DNA of 64,000 nt, taken from Epinephelus fuscoguttatus (lineage: Eukaryota > Chordata > Actinopteri > Perciformes > Serranidae). The translations under genes were made by a program, and so were the position numbers. Shown here one piece after another: positions 12,001 to 22,985 of this stretch; position 1 is the stretch's first letter; every line of letters begins with the position of its first letter. The notes under the pieces were generated by a model. It was given only the letters and a program-made list of their open reading frames with translations. It was not told the origin of the DNA and did no database searches. The stretch lies in the NCBI RefSeq assembly GCF_011397635.1, contig NC_064767.1:6457501-6521500 (forward strand). Direction: 5' to 3'.

Positions 12001-13600
12001 CACACACTAATGATGTTTCCAGTGGACTTTCACCATCCATTCACCTGCATCTAAGGCACCTTGCTATCTGTTACAGAAATAGTAGTATCTAGGCAGCAAC
12101 AGGATATATTTTTAAATCAACTCCAATCATGTCTTTCTCTGTTGTCTGCAATGTACACTACAACTGCAGGTTGAGATGAAAGTGCTGTACTGCACGTGCA
12201 TTATGAAAAGATCTGAGAACAAAAGAGATTGTTTTTTCTTTTTCCCCAAAGGTACGGCAGTTAGCTCCAGAAGACAGCACATTCAACATTATGGTTCAGA
12301 ATACCTTACACAAAGGCCTTAGAAATGATTGAGCGTCAAGCAATCAATATTTTAAAGCAATAAACATTTTCACTTTTCAAAATGCACCTCTATAGAAGTT
12401 CAGCCACCGTTAATCTTCAACTCAAGCTGCCTTGGGGATCGACTGTCAGAACAGTGTTCAGGCTCTTTTCCACAGCTTTGATTGCAAACAGGTGAAATTG
12501 CATTTTGAGAAATATCATAGTAACCAAAACACACATCCGCAGGCAGACGAGGAGAGGAGACTTTAACAGTGTTACAGGTTATTATTACCTTGAAAACAGA
12601 GCTTTGAATAGAGCCACATCCTGAGGAGGAAACACTCACTCTTGTTGCCCAGAAACCATGTTATGAAACTAATCTTTATAATGACTGAATTAACCCTGTG
12701 GAGAGCGTTGGAGGAAATTTTTTTATCTTTGCACCCCCAATAACCACCTTACATCTGCCATTTCCTGTACATTGTGTCATCTTCAAGTAGTCATCAAGTA
12801 CAGTGAACGTGGTAGACTACATTTGGCCACTTCATTCTGCAGTATTTTACTGTACTTGAATGCTACCTTGTTCAAGGTTTGCAGTATGTAAATACAGACA
12901 AAAAAAATCACCATTTAGACGCAACATCAGCAGAATGATTGTAGCTAAAGTTCAGCAGCAGGACCAGACCTTTAACAATTCTCTTCCAGTCATACGCTTG
13001 TAACTCCTTCCTACCCTGCATGCCTGTTTGCTCTGTATTTTTTTGTGCTGCCTCACTTCAGTAACTTCCTGCTCTTCATATTAGTGGCACGGGGTTGCCA
13101 GTTGCTCATTTGGTCTTTCTTCCCTCACCTCAGTAACTTCCTGCCATTTTCATTAGCGACACTTATTCTGCTACTATGACCTCATGTAACTAACCTCACG
13201 CTGTTGCCAGGCCAGCCTCTCAAATTACCTATCCCCCCGACCCAAATATCCTCTGACCAACCACTTAAGAAGGCACAGTTGCTCCTCTTACCTCCTGCTA
13301 CCTTCCTAGTTGGTCTCAGATGGCCAGATTCCCAGTCTACCCAATCAATTTGGGGGGTTTGTAGAGCATAAAATGGTTGTCTAGAGATCTCCCAGTTTAG
13401 CGTTAGCCTGGGGATATGGTGGCTAACTTCGTAGGCTTAAAATAATATATTTTTGTGATACTATGGCTTTTCACTAATCTAAGAGTTGGCCTATCATGCA
13501 CACCCATCTGATATCTCTTTGTAAAACCAGCTCTGAGTGTATGTTTCTTCAAGAAGGCTTTAAGGGGTCTGCAGAGCTTGAACAACACATTCTAACTCTG
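9040..13600. other. gene-free, mostly single-copy DNA
   Basis: No recognisable gene. An open frame at 9138-9587 (149 codons) is the longest here. It has no recognisable domain, sits in slightly GC-richer unique DNA and has a local duplication of a CATGCCGGA word. At 13050-13150 a CCTCAC(T/C)TCAGTAACTTCCTGC word is directly repeated about 77 bases apart. The rest (9.6-12.9 kb) is AT-rich and apparently unique. Confidence 0.4.
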
Positions 13601-13619
13601 ATCTTGTCACATAGACTTT

Positions 13620-14170
13620 TGCTTATGAACTTTCCACGTCCAGATACGACGTGAAAGGTACCCTGGGTGCGTTGGATGTTGACGATCTGGGACGCCGTGT
13701 CAAGTTCTGCCCGTTAGATTCATTGTCTTCTTTCTAAATACACTTCAGTTTTCACAGGAAATTTATCGTTAACATACAGTCTCTTTCAAAATACACGCAC
13801 TAGATTGGTACAACACCATGTATTGATGTTTTTTTTCCTTCAACAACTAACGCACATGGTTGGGTTTTGGCAACAGAAGCACATGGCTGAGTTTAGTGAA
13901 AAAGAACAGGGTTTGGTTTTATAATCATACAGGATGCAAACACTACTCTCCTGGGTGAAAGTTGGTGTTTGTTGGACCCATCCACCACCCCTCCTGCCCA
14001 CCCTATGCAGACTTTTGCCGCCTTAACTTTCGTTCTTGTCCCAGCGTGTTTCACCCTGATGCCGCAGGGTGCCATTAAACCATAACAGCAACCAGCCTCG
14101 TATTATACCGACGTTAAAGGGTGCCTTTTTTCTTCAATGTCTGATGCCGGAAGTCACTGGATTTCAACAA
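13620..14170 (-). repeat. Rep1 family copy 4, inverted
   Basis: The reverse complement of the Rep1 blocks appears in order: GTGAAAGGTACCCTGGGTG, CACTTCAGTTTTCACAGGAA, CACATGGTTGGGTTTTGG, TTGGTGTTTGTTGGACCCATCC and CTTAACTTTCGTTCTTGTCCC. This is the fullest copy and is useful for building a consensus. There is no coding capacity. Confidence 0.65.
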
Positions 14171-15210
14171 CTTCGAAGTGAAACCAGATTGACCTGGAAG
14201 CTTGGGTGGATCCTTCCCAAAGCCACTGCAGAGGTCATTCTGCGCCACCATTCCCACCCACTACTACTCATACTTTTACTATCTGGTTAGTTTGGAAAAC
14301 CTTATGTTTAACAGACCATTTAAGGTCATTATCATATCAGCTGATATTGTGTTACAGTGGTGCATATTCCCAAACACTTCTGAGATAATTACATTTCTTT
14401 TCCTTCTATATCTTTCTGTTTTCCTTTCAAACAAAAAACAAACAACTTGTCAAAACTGAGATGAAAAGGTGCTTTTCTTTCAAGTGACTGAGTGAACAGG
14501 TGCTGTGGCTGTTTTTAGTATAAGAGCACATGAACAAAAACAGAGCACCTTCCCTGTGACATTTCATTTGCTCTGCCGAGTTGGACCAGCAGTTCGGATG
14601 TCTGAGGAGGAAGAGGTTAAAAACAGCCAGAGATTCAGTGAACGAGGCAGAGAAATGAGAGTTTTTGTCTTCCCCAAAAGGCCCGAAAGCTCATAAGTCA
14701 GTCTAGTGTGTCAGGAGGTTCCCTGCTTTTACTGCCGGCACAACTGTCAATGTTGACAAATGGTTTTGATTTCTCAGCCCCCTAAAATCTATTACTGAGA
14801 CTGAAAGAACCCTCAGTTCTAGTCTCTAACAGTGAGTATACACCATCACTACAGCTACACAGACTCCAACATACTGGAGGGATAATCAGCATCTCCATCA
14901 TCTTTGTTTCGACAGTTTTCTATTTCTGAACTTATATTAGCACTGTTGCAAGCTGCTTTACAAACACAACACTGATACATACAGACAACCATGTAGAAAA
15001 TCTAAAAACTATTTTAAAAATGTGGTTTCCTAGTAAAGAAATAGTCAATTAAAATTTAATCTGTAAACATGTGGTTGTCCAAATTGAGTTTGAAGGGATT
15101 AGGTAGACTTCTCCCTGCACCCCAAAATGCTCAAACCATAGCCCAGTCGCCAGAAGAAAATGTTGACATTGTACGATTCTACAAACCATTTATATGTTAC
15201 ATTTGCATGT
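14170..15210. other. gene-free DNA
   Basis: Nothing recognisable as a gene or repeat family. Several short open frames overlap by chance. Confidence 0.4.
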
Positions 15211-15214
15211 TTTA

Positions 15215-16175
15215 TCAACTTGGTCTCACTCCAAAGTCGCCAAATACCCGCTCTTGGTCAGTGACATCCAGCATCAGACACAGACCAAAAGAGCCGTCTT
15301 TTCATGCAGTCATGATACGCAGACAGTAGCCATTATTGTGTAATGGCACTTGGCAGCATCAGAGGAAAATGCAGCCAGACAACTACGTAAGTTAAGAGGA
15401 CCAAAGTAACAAAAGTAAGGGCAGGGTGGGTGGATGGGTGCAACAACCACCAACGTTCACCCGGGAGGCCACTTCCCATATGACTGGAAATGGAAGCGCT
15501 TTCTACCCTCCCCTTTGTTTCTTGTGTTCCTTGTTTGTCTCTCTCTGCATCTGTGTGTCTGGGCGTGGCTCTCATCAGTCCTGTTGTCAATCAACTCCTG
15601 CTGCCAATCTGCCTGCTCACCTGAAAGCCATCCACTAATCAGCCACACCAGTACAAGTACCCTGGCTCTGCAGTCTGGTCCCTTTCTCTTCGTTCAGTCA
15701 ACCTTGTGGTACTAACTACAGACTATTTTCTTGCTTATTGCTTTTTTCCTCTTGGACTTTTTGCCTAAACCTTGTTTCTCTGTGCCTCAGATCTGGTCAC
15801 CCATTTGCAACAACCAACCTGTTTCCAGCCCTGCTCAGCCTGCCTGCCCTGGACACCCCTTCTTGCTGTACTGAAAATAAATCCATTTAAAACTGAACAG
15901 CTGTTTGAGTCACACTTGTGGGCCCAGTTTTCTCTATACTATACTACAATATAGCCAAACCCTGTTCTTCTTTCCTAAACCCTACCGCGTGCTTTTGTTC
16001 CCTAAACCAAACTATGGCTAAATGTAACACATATGTTTGTTGTTGAAGGAAAACAATGACATAGTGCATTTATTTCTAAAGATTCTGTATGCAAACTGTA
16101 CATTTCCTGTGAAAACTGAAGTGTATTTCGAAAACAGACAATACATGTTAGAGGCTGAAGATGGGATGACGTTGC
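15215..16175 (+). repeat. Rep1 family copy 5, interrupted by an insertion
   Basis: The left half (15215-15480) carries GGTCTCACTCCAAAGTCGCC, GCATCAGAGGAAAATGCAGC and GGGTGGATGGGTGCAAC. The right half (15950-16170) resumes with AGCCAAACCCTGTTCTTC, TTTCCTGTGAAAACTGAAG and ACAGACAATACATGTTAGAG. In copy 3 the equivalent halves are separated by only about 20 bases, so 15481-15950 is an insertion. Confidence 0.65.
15481..15950 (+). mobile_element. about 470-bp insertion, LTR-like or SINE-like, inside Rep1 copy 5
   Basis: The bounds come from the break in the Rep1 alignment. The insert is pyrimidine-rich, carries an AATAAA signal at 15876-15881 near its right end, and ends in a GAGTCACACTTGTGGGCCCAG block, which resembles the R-U5 part of teleost LTRs. 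No clear TG...CA ends or target-site duplication were found, so the class is a guess. Confidence 0.35.
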
Positions 16176-16189
16176 CTTTTATATAGCCA

Positions 16190-16460
16190 CCCTTTTGAGC
16201 TGATTTGTCATCAGCTTGTCGAGGGGAAAATAGTTGGCATGACAACTAGGCAAGACACTGGCCAAGCTGCAGACCACTGTTCGAGACAAACAAACAACAA
16301 AACTAGCTGTGATTTAGCAACACATTGCTGTGTTTACAGCAGATTTTTAGGCACCAAACGTAGGTGTTTTCTACAAAGACTTCTCTGCTTTTCCTGTGCT
16401 TCTAATACCAGGTATTTTAAGCCAAAAACATTATCTTTTTCTAATCATAACTAAGTGTTT
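16190..16460 (-). repeat. Rep2 family copy
   Basis: It contains CCAAGCTGCAGACCACTGTTCGAGACAAACAAACAACAAAA in broken form (quoted here as CCAAGCTGCAGAC and AAACAAACAACAAAACT). The same blocks appear at 41480-41620 and, reversed, at 32380-32440 and 33460-33540. No coding capacity was recognised. Confidence 0.5.
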
Positions 16461-17984
16461 TTTGTGCCTAGACCTAACCAAACATTAACTATAGCAATGT
16501 TGAAATGGAAGGAAACTTAAAGTTTTGAAATATCTGCTGCAAAATAAAGTGCAAATCATGGTTCACAGAAATATACAACGGCAACATTTTTTCTAGCATT
16601 TGGGTTGCAGAGCATCAACAATCTGCACAGAAATGTGTCTTTTCAGTATATGTGTTGCACCTTATTATCAAGTCTCTACGCTGCATATGGGACAATGTCC
16701 AGGGCTGCATCTTGTCTTCTGTTGGTTCTTACATGTGCCTTAAAGGGCCTGCTTTTGCTGTATGCTTGCCTTTACATATATATATGGATACCACTTTGTG
16801 ATTGTCTGTGTGCTTCTATATGGTGCTCTGCATGCTTTACTGTACATGCAGTACACTAATGTTGTTTGCTGCTGTAAGTGGATCACCTAATAGCTCTGAT
16901 GACATGATGTTTTATAATCAACACAGGAGAAAAGTATATGTTTGAAGCAGACATGTACTGCTGCTGTTCATTGGTGGAGTGTCATGCTGCTGCCAGTGCT
17001 GGAGCTCTCTCTTTGTTTGGTGCGTTGAGATTGATCACATCTTGGATCAGGTCTAATTGTCTGTTTTTGTTTGTTTTTTTTTTTAATCCACAGTTTGGGT
17101 AGGCTTTCCATAAGAGAAGACCCTCACGGCTTATTTTGTTCTGCAGATATACCTAAACAGCACACTGTCTTTACGGCAGCATATAAACCTTGATCAGAAA
17201 GTTTTTGTGCATTATGGTGGAAAGAACAAAGCTGTGCACAAGATGAGTCACACAGTGTTTTGACTAAAAGATAGTTTCATCAAAGCCATCTGAATTTTCA
17301 CCCTGAACTTTCTGTGCATTAAAAACAAAGAAGGAACTGAGGTGCGGAACTTTTTGTGCCTTGAACGTAATTGGGAGGTTTGGTATGTTGGTGAAAGCGG
17401 GTAATAAAAGAAAGAAGAAGATTGAAAAAAGCAACTCCTACTGTGATTAACAAAGCCTCAAAGCACTTTTCTGTATGTGAATTTATTTCCCCAGTGTTCC
17501 CATCAGTGTGAAATAACTGGAGCCACGATTCATTATACCAGGCAATGTTTCCAGTTGTAAAGGATTCACACTTCACTGTTTTTGTTGGATCACGGAAATT
17601 GACCTCTGGATCAATGCCATCATGGATCCTTTTCTTCTTTTTTATGAAGCAGAACTCTGTTAGCCTCCTTCTTTGCTGAATCCTTTTCTGCTTTTATTCT
17701 GTTTCTCTGTCTGTCCTGTGAGTGTAGCTCCTTTCTTACCCATGCACTTCAGTTGTCTGTTTTGTTTAAAGCAAAGCAACGGTATTTGTAGAGTTTAGTA
17801 CAGATAGAAGGACATAGATTGAGCAAAACCTCAGACTCAATAGTAAAAAGGGAGAAGTGATGATAATAAAAATGGCCTGCAAAATGGAAAAATACTGCAG
17901 ATCTGAAAAATGGCATGAAATTTAATGAAAAACTATTGAAAAATGAAAAAATGTGGCACTTATTCAGGCAGACTTTGCTTTTAA
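16460..17984. other. gene-free DNA
   Basis: AT-rich DNA with no recognised gene or repeat, apart from a short T-run near 17070-17082. Confidence 0.4.
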
Positions 17985-18710
17985 GGGTGCTTTCACACCT
18001 CTCCTGTTTGGTTTGGTTCAGTTGTACTCAAGTTCATTTGCCCCCTAAGTGCGGTTTGTTTGGGCAGGTGTGAACACAGCAATCGCACTCGGGTGTGCAC
18101 CAAAATAACCAGACCAAGATCTTCCTGAAGAGGTGGTCTCGGTCAGGTTATAAAGAAACTCTGGTGCCGTTTGTTTGCGGTGAGAACGTGTTCCGACCTG
18201 GATGTGAACCAACTGCAGTCACGCGACACATTGTTTGGGTTAAACATGAGCACGTTACAGTCCTGGAGGATTATTAATGTGCACCTCCTCCTGTACTGCC
18301 TTAATATGCACATTCAGCACATCCAATGCATCAAAACATTGTTTTCTAGTTGGAGCCGCACCTCGTTTTCAAACTGTATGGTTTGACTAAAATGAACAAT
18401 GACAGCAATATAGTCCACGATGAGCAGCGCTAAAATCAACCTGCGTAGTTGTCCTTCCATTGTGACATTAGAAAGTGTCACATTTATCTTAAAAGCGTAC
18501 CCTTCAAAGTTTTGTTTACTTTCTGGATTTTTCCCGCATGGAAATTCTGACCAATCAAGAGCAACTTCTTTGCACAAGGCATTTGATCTGGTCCGCTTGT
18601 AAAATGCTGCCGTGAGAACACCAACTATCTCTAGGAAATTATACACCTTTGTAACAAAATTAGTCCCTGATTTGGAGCAAAACAAGACAACTCTAGGTCT
18701 GAAAGCATCC
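17985..18710. mobile_element. non-autonomous DNA transposon (MITE-like), 726 bp, TAA target duplication
   Basis: The ends are inverted: GGGTGCTTTCACACCT on the left against GGATGCTTTCAGACCT read inward from the right (14 of 16 match). A TAA triplet flanks both sides (17982-17984 and 18711-18713). A TWA target duplication points to the PIF/Harbinger group, but three bases is weak evidence. An open frame inside (minus strand 18314-18685) shows no transposase motif. Confidence 0.75.
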
Positions 18711-18898
18711 TAAGGTTAATCCCAAATCTACCAAGGCACAATAAACTGAAACACAAACTGCAAAGTCTCTTACAGATTCTATATGGTGTCACTTTGAGCC
18801 TCCCTCCCTTATTCAACCGGGCAGCACTGTTCAGGAAATGTATAAAGGAAAAAAGTTCTCGGTTGCCATTTGAAAAGGGCATTTTTATGTCGAAGACA

Positions 18899-18915
18899 AA
18901 AAAAAAAAAAAAAAA
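18899..18915. repeat. poly(A) tract
   Basis: A run of about 17 A residues that explains apparent Lys-rich frames on the plus strand here. Confidence 0.8.
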
Positions 18916-19327
18916 TACGGTGCTACTGGAAGTATGGAGCAGGAAGGGACCTTCTGCACTAGTGCTACCTAGGGCTTTTAAATCTTTTGTCCTTACCATT
19001 TCCACCTTAAATGGCACACATGGATAATCAATATCTGAGTCATGTCTAGACTCTAAAGTCCTTCTATAACTTCTGTTTCACCTTTGAACTCTAAAAATGC
19101 CAAAAAGGTAGACAGGCTTGCAATTATAATGTCTATTCCAAGAAGAGAAGATTGTTTGAAAGAATTAATCACTTACTTACAATTCATCCAGGAGCACAAA
19201 GCGTTAAGTACATTTAGCATATTTTTGCCAAATTAATGAAGTAAAAACAGTGTCTGTGGCTGTGTTTTTCTGTCTCTGCTGTACATCAAACATCAACTCC
19301 ACACATGTGAATCCACACTGACCAACT

Positions 19328-19351
19328 ACACACACACACACACACACACAC
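19328..19351. repeat. (CA)n microsatellite
   Basis: About 12 perfect CA units. Read in reverse they give an artefactual Cys-Val repeat in a short minus-strand frame. Confidence 0.9.
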
Positions 19352-20668
19352 GTGACCTTTTCTTCACTGACAGGTTGAATGGAATAGACTAACAAATCAA
19401 AGGCAGTCTTTCGAAATTTGACATATTGACAGCTTCCCAGCAGGTTGAACTCTCCACTCAATAAACTATCTCAGGCCAGAACAGGAATCCATTTGGCTCA
19501 GGTCTCACCAACCTTTCAATTCATCAGCCAAAGGCGAGAACATAAACAGAAGCAGGAGGAAAGATGCCAAGGAGGCATGAAAATACAACTTGCGTTGAAC
19601 CTGAAAAAGAGGGGGAAAAAGAATTTGGGTAAAGAGAATTTGACTTGAGTTTACTACTAGAAAATATCATTCAGGTATATTCAGATTTTCTTTCTGATAT
19701 CTCTGCAGATGTTTTAAATTAAACTGTATTTACAGTACTTGTGAAATCATGTTCTAAAACTGCTTTAATGTTTGAATTCAAATAAGCACCCAGGGTCTCT
19801 CTGTACATTTAAATGAGCTAAAATGGACAAATTGCGAAAATCGAGGGTTTTAAGCTTAAAATAAATCATTTATGTGAAATGTATTTTCTTTTTGTCCAAA
19901 AAAACTCTCACCAAGGGGAAAAATATTCCATAGTGACATAATTCAGTCCCTTAACTATGCTTAAATAAACAAAAAACCTTTTCCACATATGACCAGCCCT
20001 TAAAATAGCCACTATCTCTGCTGGGTGTGTGCATCCCGTATGGGGTTCAGTAGAGTGTCCAGGTTCGTGGGGGGGTTACGGAGCACAAAGGTGACAGAGA
20101 GGAGGACACCTGCCAGAGGAACATATGGGCCAACCAGGTTGTGATGAGATGGGATGTGACAGACAGTGAGATCCCCGGAGATCCACCTGATCTAGGGTCA
20201 AGCTATAAGCTGTGGAGGCATCTGTGGGCAGGAGGAAAGTCCTCAGAGTCAGCTGATGCTGCGGACATATTGTCACATATTCAGGTTATGACTTAAACCA
20301 AGCCTCACACCCAGCTTTACCATGAACAGAGCAATGATACCTGATAAATGTAATCCATTCAGAGCAAAGATGAGATAGATGTTGATCATGTGTGAGGCAT
20401 TTTTTTAAAGAAACAAGAGGAAGAACTCTTAATGATTATACCTTTCATTGGGAAAGTTATATTAAACCTTCAGCAGAACAAAATGCAAGGTCAAATAAAA
20501 CCAGTAAAAGCTGCCATTCAAGCACACATGTACAATGGGCAGCCTCAACAAGACATAGAAACTAATTTCCTCCAAAGTCTGAAGCCAACAGATGAAGAAG
20601 AAAAGAAGAGGAGCACAAAGCATCCATTACATGAAGGATGATGATATAAGCCTTTCTGTATGTCATGA

Positions 20669-21507
20669 GGCCCGTTTCCACCGCAGGAACTTCGGGGTAA
20701 ATTTACGGGGCCAGGGCCGTTGGTGCGTGTCTCCACCGCAGGAACCACCCCCGAAGGACAGAGTTCCGGAACTTTTACAGGGGCTAAACAAGTCCCTGCC
20801 TCAAAGTAGGTACTCATAACGGCCCCCGAGAGACTCCTGGCTGGGGCTTGGGGATTACTTGGTGCTGATTGGATATACTCAAGGCGGGATGTGACGTCAA
20901 CAGAAAGCAACAAAATAGCCGGCATTTTTAAAACTCAGCAGACGAGGGTTAGCTCGTTTATAGCTTCCACCGCCATGTAAACAAACTCAATAACCAGTCC
21001 GTGAAAAAAATATATTTTCCAGCGGATATCTTAGTTACAACATGATTGAGCTAGCAAAGCAGTTTTGTGTTGCTATGTGTGGTATTTATTCAGTTTTGAA
21101 AAATCACGATGTCTAGAAAGCATCAGCTGACAGGGACAGCTAACAGCAGCAAAGCTAACATCAGGACGTCATCTGTTAAAAGCCTCCTGTTGTCGGACAT
21201 GAAACTACTCCAGTTAGCTCAATCATGTTGTAACTAAGACATCCGCTGGAAAAAATATTTTCTTCATGGGCCATTTAGTGAATTTAGTGAGTTATTACAG
21301 ACACCGCTATCAGCTAACGGCTTCCCTACGCCACTATGTCGTCCTGGTCAAAATGGTCGTGCAACGATTACGTCACATCCAGAGCCCAGCATTCTCCCGA
21401 CTCCGCTCTCAGTGGTGACACGGCGGTTGAGAGGGCCGAGTGAGAGGACGTTCCTATAGTCCTGCCCCCCAAAATAGTACCAGGAACTTCTTCGGTGGAA
21501 AAGGGCC
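20669..21507. mobile_element. TIR/foldback element, 839 bp, non-coding
   Basis: The outer ends are inverted (GGCCCGTTTCCACCGCAGGA against GGCCCTTTTCCACCGAAGAA inward). A second, inner inverted pair of about 40 bases lies at 21015-21055 and 21213-21256 (AGCGGATATCTTAGTTACAA against CATCCGCTGG read inversely). The inner arms extend imperfectly outward, so the centre can fold into a long hairpin. There is no transposase and no convincing target duplication. Confidence 0.75.
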
Positions 21508-22009
21508 TATTGTCTGTGTCTGGCCTTGGATTGCTATCAGTGTGAGGACATTCTGCCTTATGAGGACAAGTACACCATTTGAAGGTTATGCTCATTTTCA
21601 GTTTCATACATGTATTTTGAGTTTCTACTAGAACATGTTTACATGCTTTAATGTTCAAAAACCACTTCTCATACTGTCTGTGTGAATGTACCTGTCTGAA
21701 AAGCTTAATTTTAGTGCTTGTCTCTTGGAGCCTTCCTCCTGAAAAAAGCCTAGACTGTGTTCTCGGCTGCCGACTCAGCACTTCTGCACTGTTATTGTAG
21801 CTTGAAGAATGACTGGAGCAAAGAATAGCAGCACTTTCTACTGTGAAAATTCACCAGTTAGAACTTCTAAACACAATCAGAAATGTTTGAGCAGGAATAT
21901 GATCCAAAGTCTGGAAGAAATTTACAAAATTAAAAAAATCAAGAATATATCTTTCCCTGATGTTAGCATGTAGCGACATGTAGCAGTGTATATAATTCTA
22001 GTCCATATC
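21508..22009. other. gene-free DNA
   Basis: Nothing recognised. An open frame on the minus strand here runs into the preceding TIR element and is rejected as a gene. Confidence 0.35.
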
Positions 22010-22985
22010 CATTGAGTGCACAGTTGCCCACATACATGTTTGGAAAAAGTTGCTTTGTCACCTTCTACCTTTGCCAATCCTCAATGCCTATATGCAGTTT
22101 CACATAGATTGACCACTTCCTTGCGTGGAAATATGGGACAGACAGAATGACTGACTGACAGAATGACACACTGACAGTTTCCGTGATTATGTACAGCATA
22201 TATCGGTCGCATTTTAGCCATTTTGAAGCATTTTTCTGTTGTTATAGCGCCACCCAGTTGCCAATTAGAGTTAAATTTCTCCAGTCACCTTGAGGCGTCC
22301 TGTTCTACATATCTACCAAGTTTAGTAAAAATCCATATGGCGGTTAGGCCTAGATAAGAAATGAGCTCTCTAGCGCCCCCATTTTGTTTGATGGGCTCAA
22401 TAATGGAGGGGTCCCCTCAGATTATGTGTGGTCATATGCCTACAAAGTTGCGTGGTGATGGGTGAAACCCTTGAGATGTTATACACCTTTATGTGATGAG
22501 CCACGCCCTCCGCAATATTCATTGCCTTATAGAAGCTCAGTTTTAGTAAGTTTTTCAACTTTTGCCAAGAGGGAACTTTAGATATTGGTCCCTAGATTAT
22601 GTTCACCCAGTTTCATGCAGATCGCTCAAACTTCCTAGGAAGAGATCCATTTGAAGTGTTTTTCAAAAAAAATCTATATAACCAGAAGTTATGGGTTCTT
22701 GAGGCAAATGTGTTCCTCGTGAGGAGAGGCATCTCTGTGCAAAGTTTCATGTCTCTGCGACATACGGGGCATGAGATATGCCCATTCAAAGTTTGCGACT
22801 TCAATCAGTTGCTATAGCGCCCCCCTTTGGCCAATTGATGTAATATTGCTTCATTGGCATCCTCCCATGACCCTCTACCACTGTGCCAAATTTCACATGG
22901 ATTGACCAAGTCAGTGAGGAGAAAAACATGGAACAGACACACAGACACACACAGACAGACAGAGTTTTCGTCATTATATAGTAAG
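22010..22985 (+). repeat. interspersed repeat with two copies of the same 3' end
   Basis: At 22095-22200 there is CACATAGATTGACCAC, a GGGACAGACAGA block and TTTCCGTGATTATGTACAGC. At 22890-22985 the same order recurs as CACATGGATTGACCAA, GGAACAGACACACAGAC and TTTTCGTCATTATATAGTAAG. TATAGCGCCACC/TATAGCGCCCCC blocks lie between. This wording is frequent in teleost genomes but I cannot name the class. No protein is encoded. Confidence 0.55.

Larger units (their letters stand above)
18711..20668. other. gene-free DNA with simple repeats
   Basis: No gene was recognised. It holds an A-run at about 18899-18915 and a (CA)n tract at about 19328-19351. The rest appears unique. Confidence 0.4.

Noticed and set aside
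18314..18685. 123-codon minus-strand frame
   Set aside because: It lies wholly inside the 17985-18710 TIR element and has no transposase signature.
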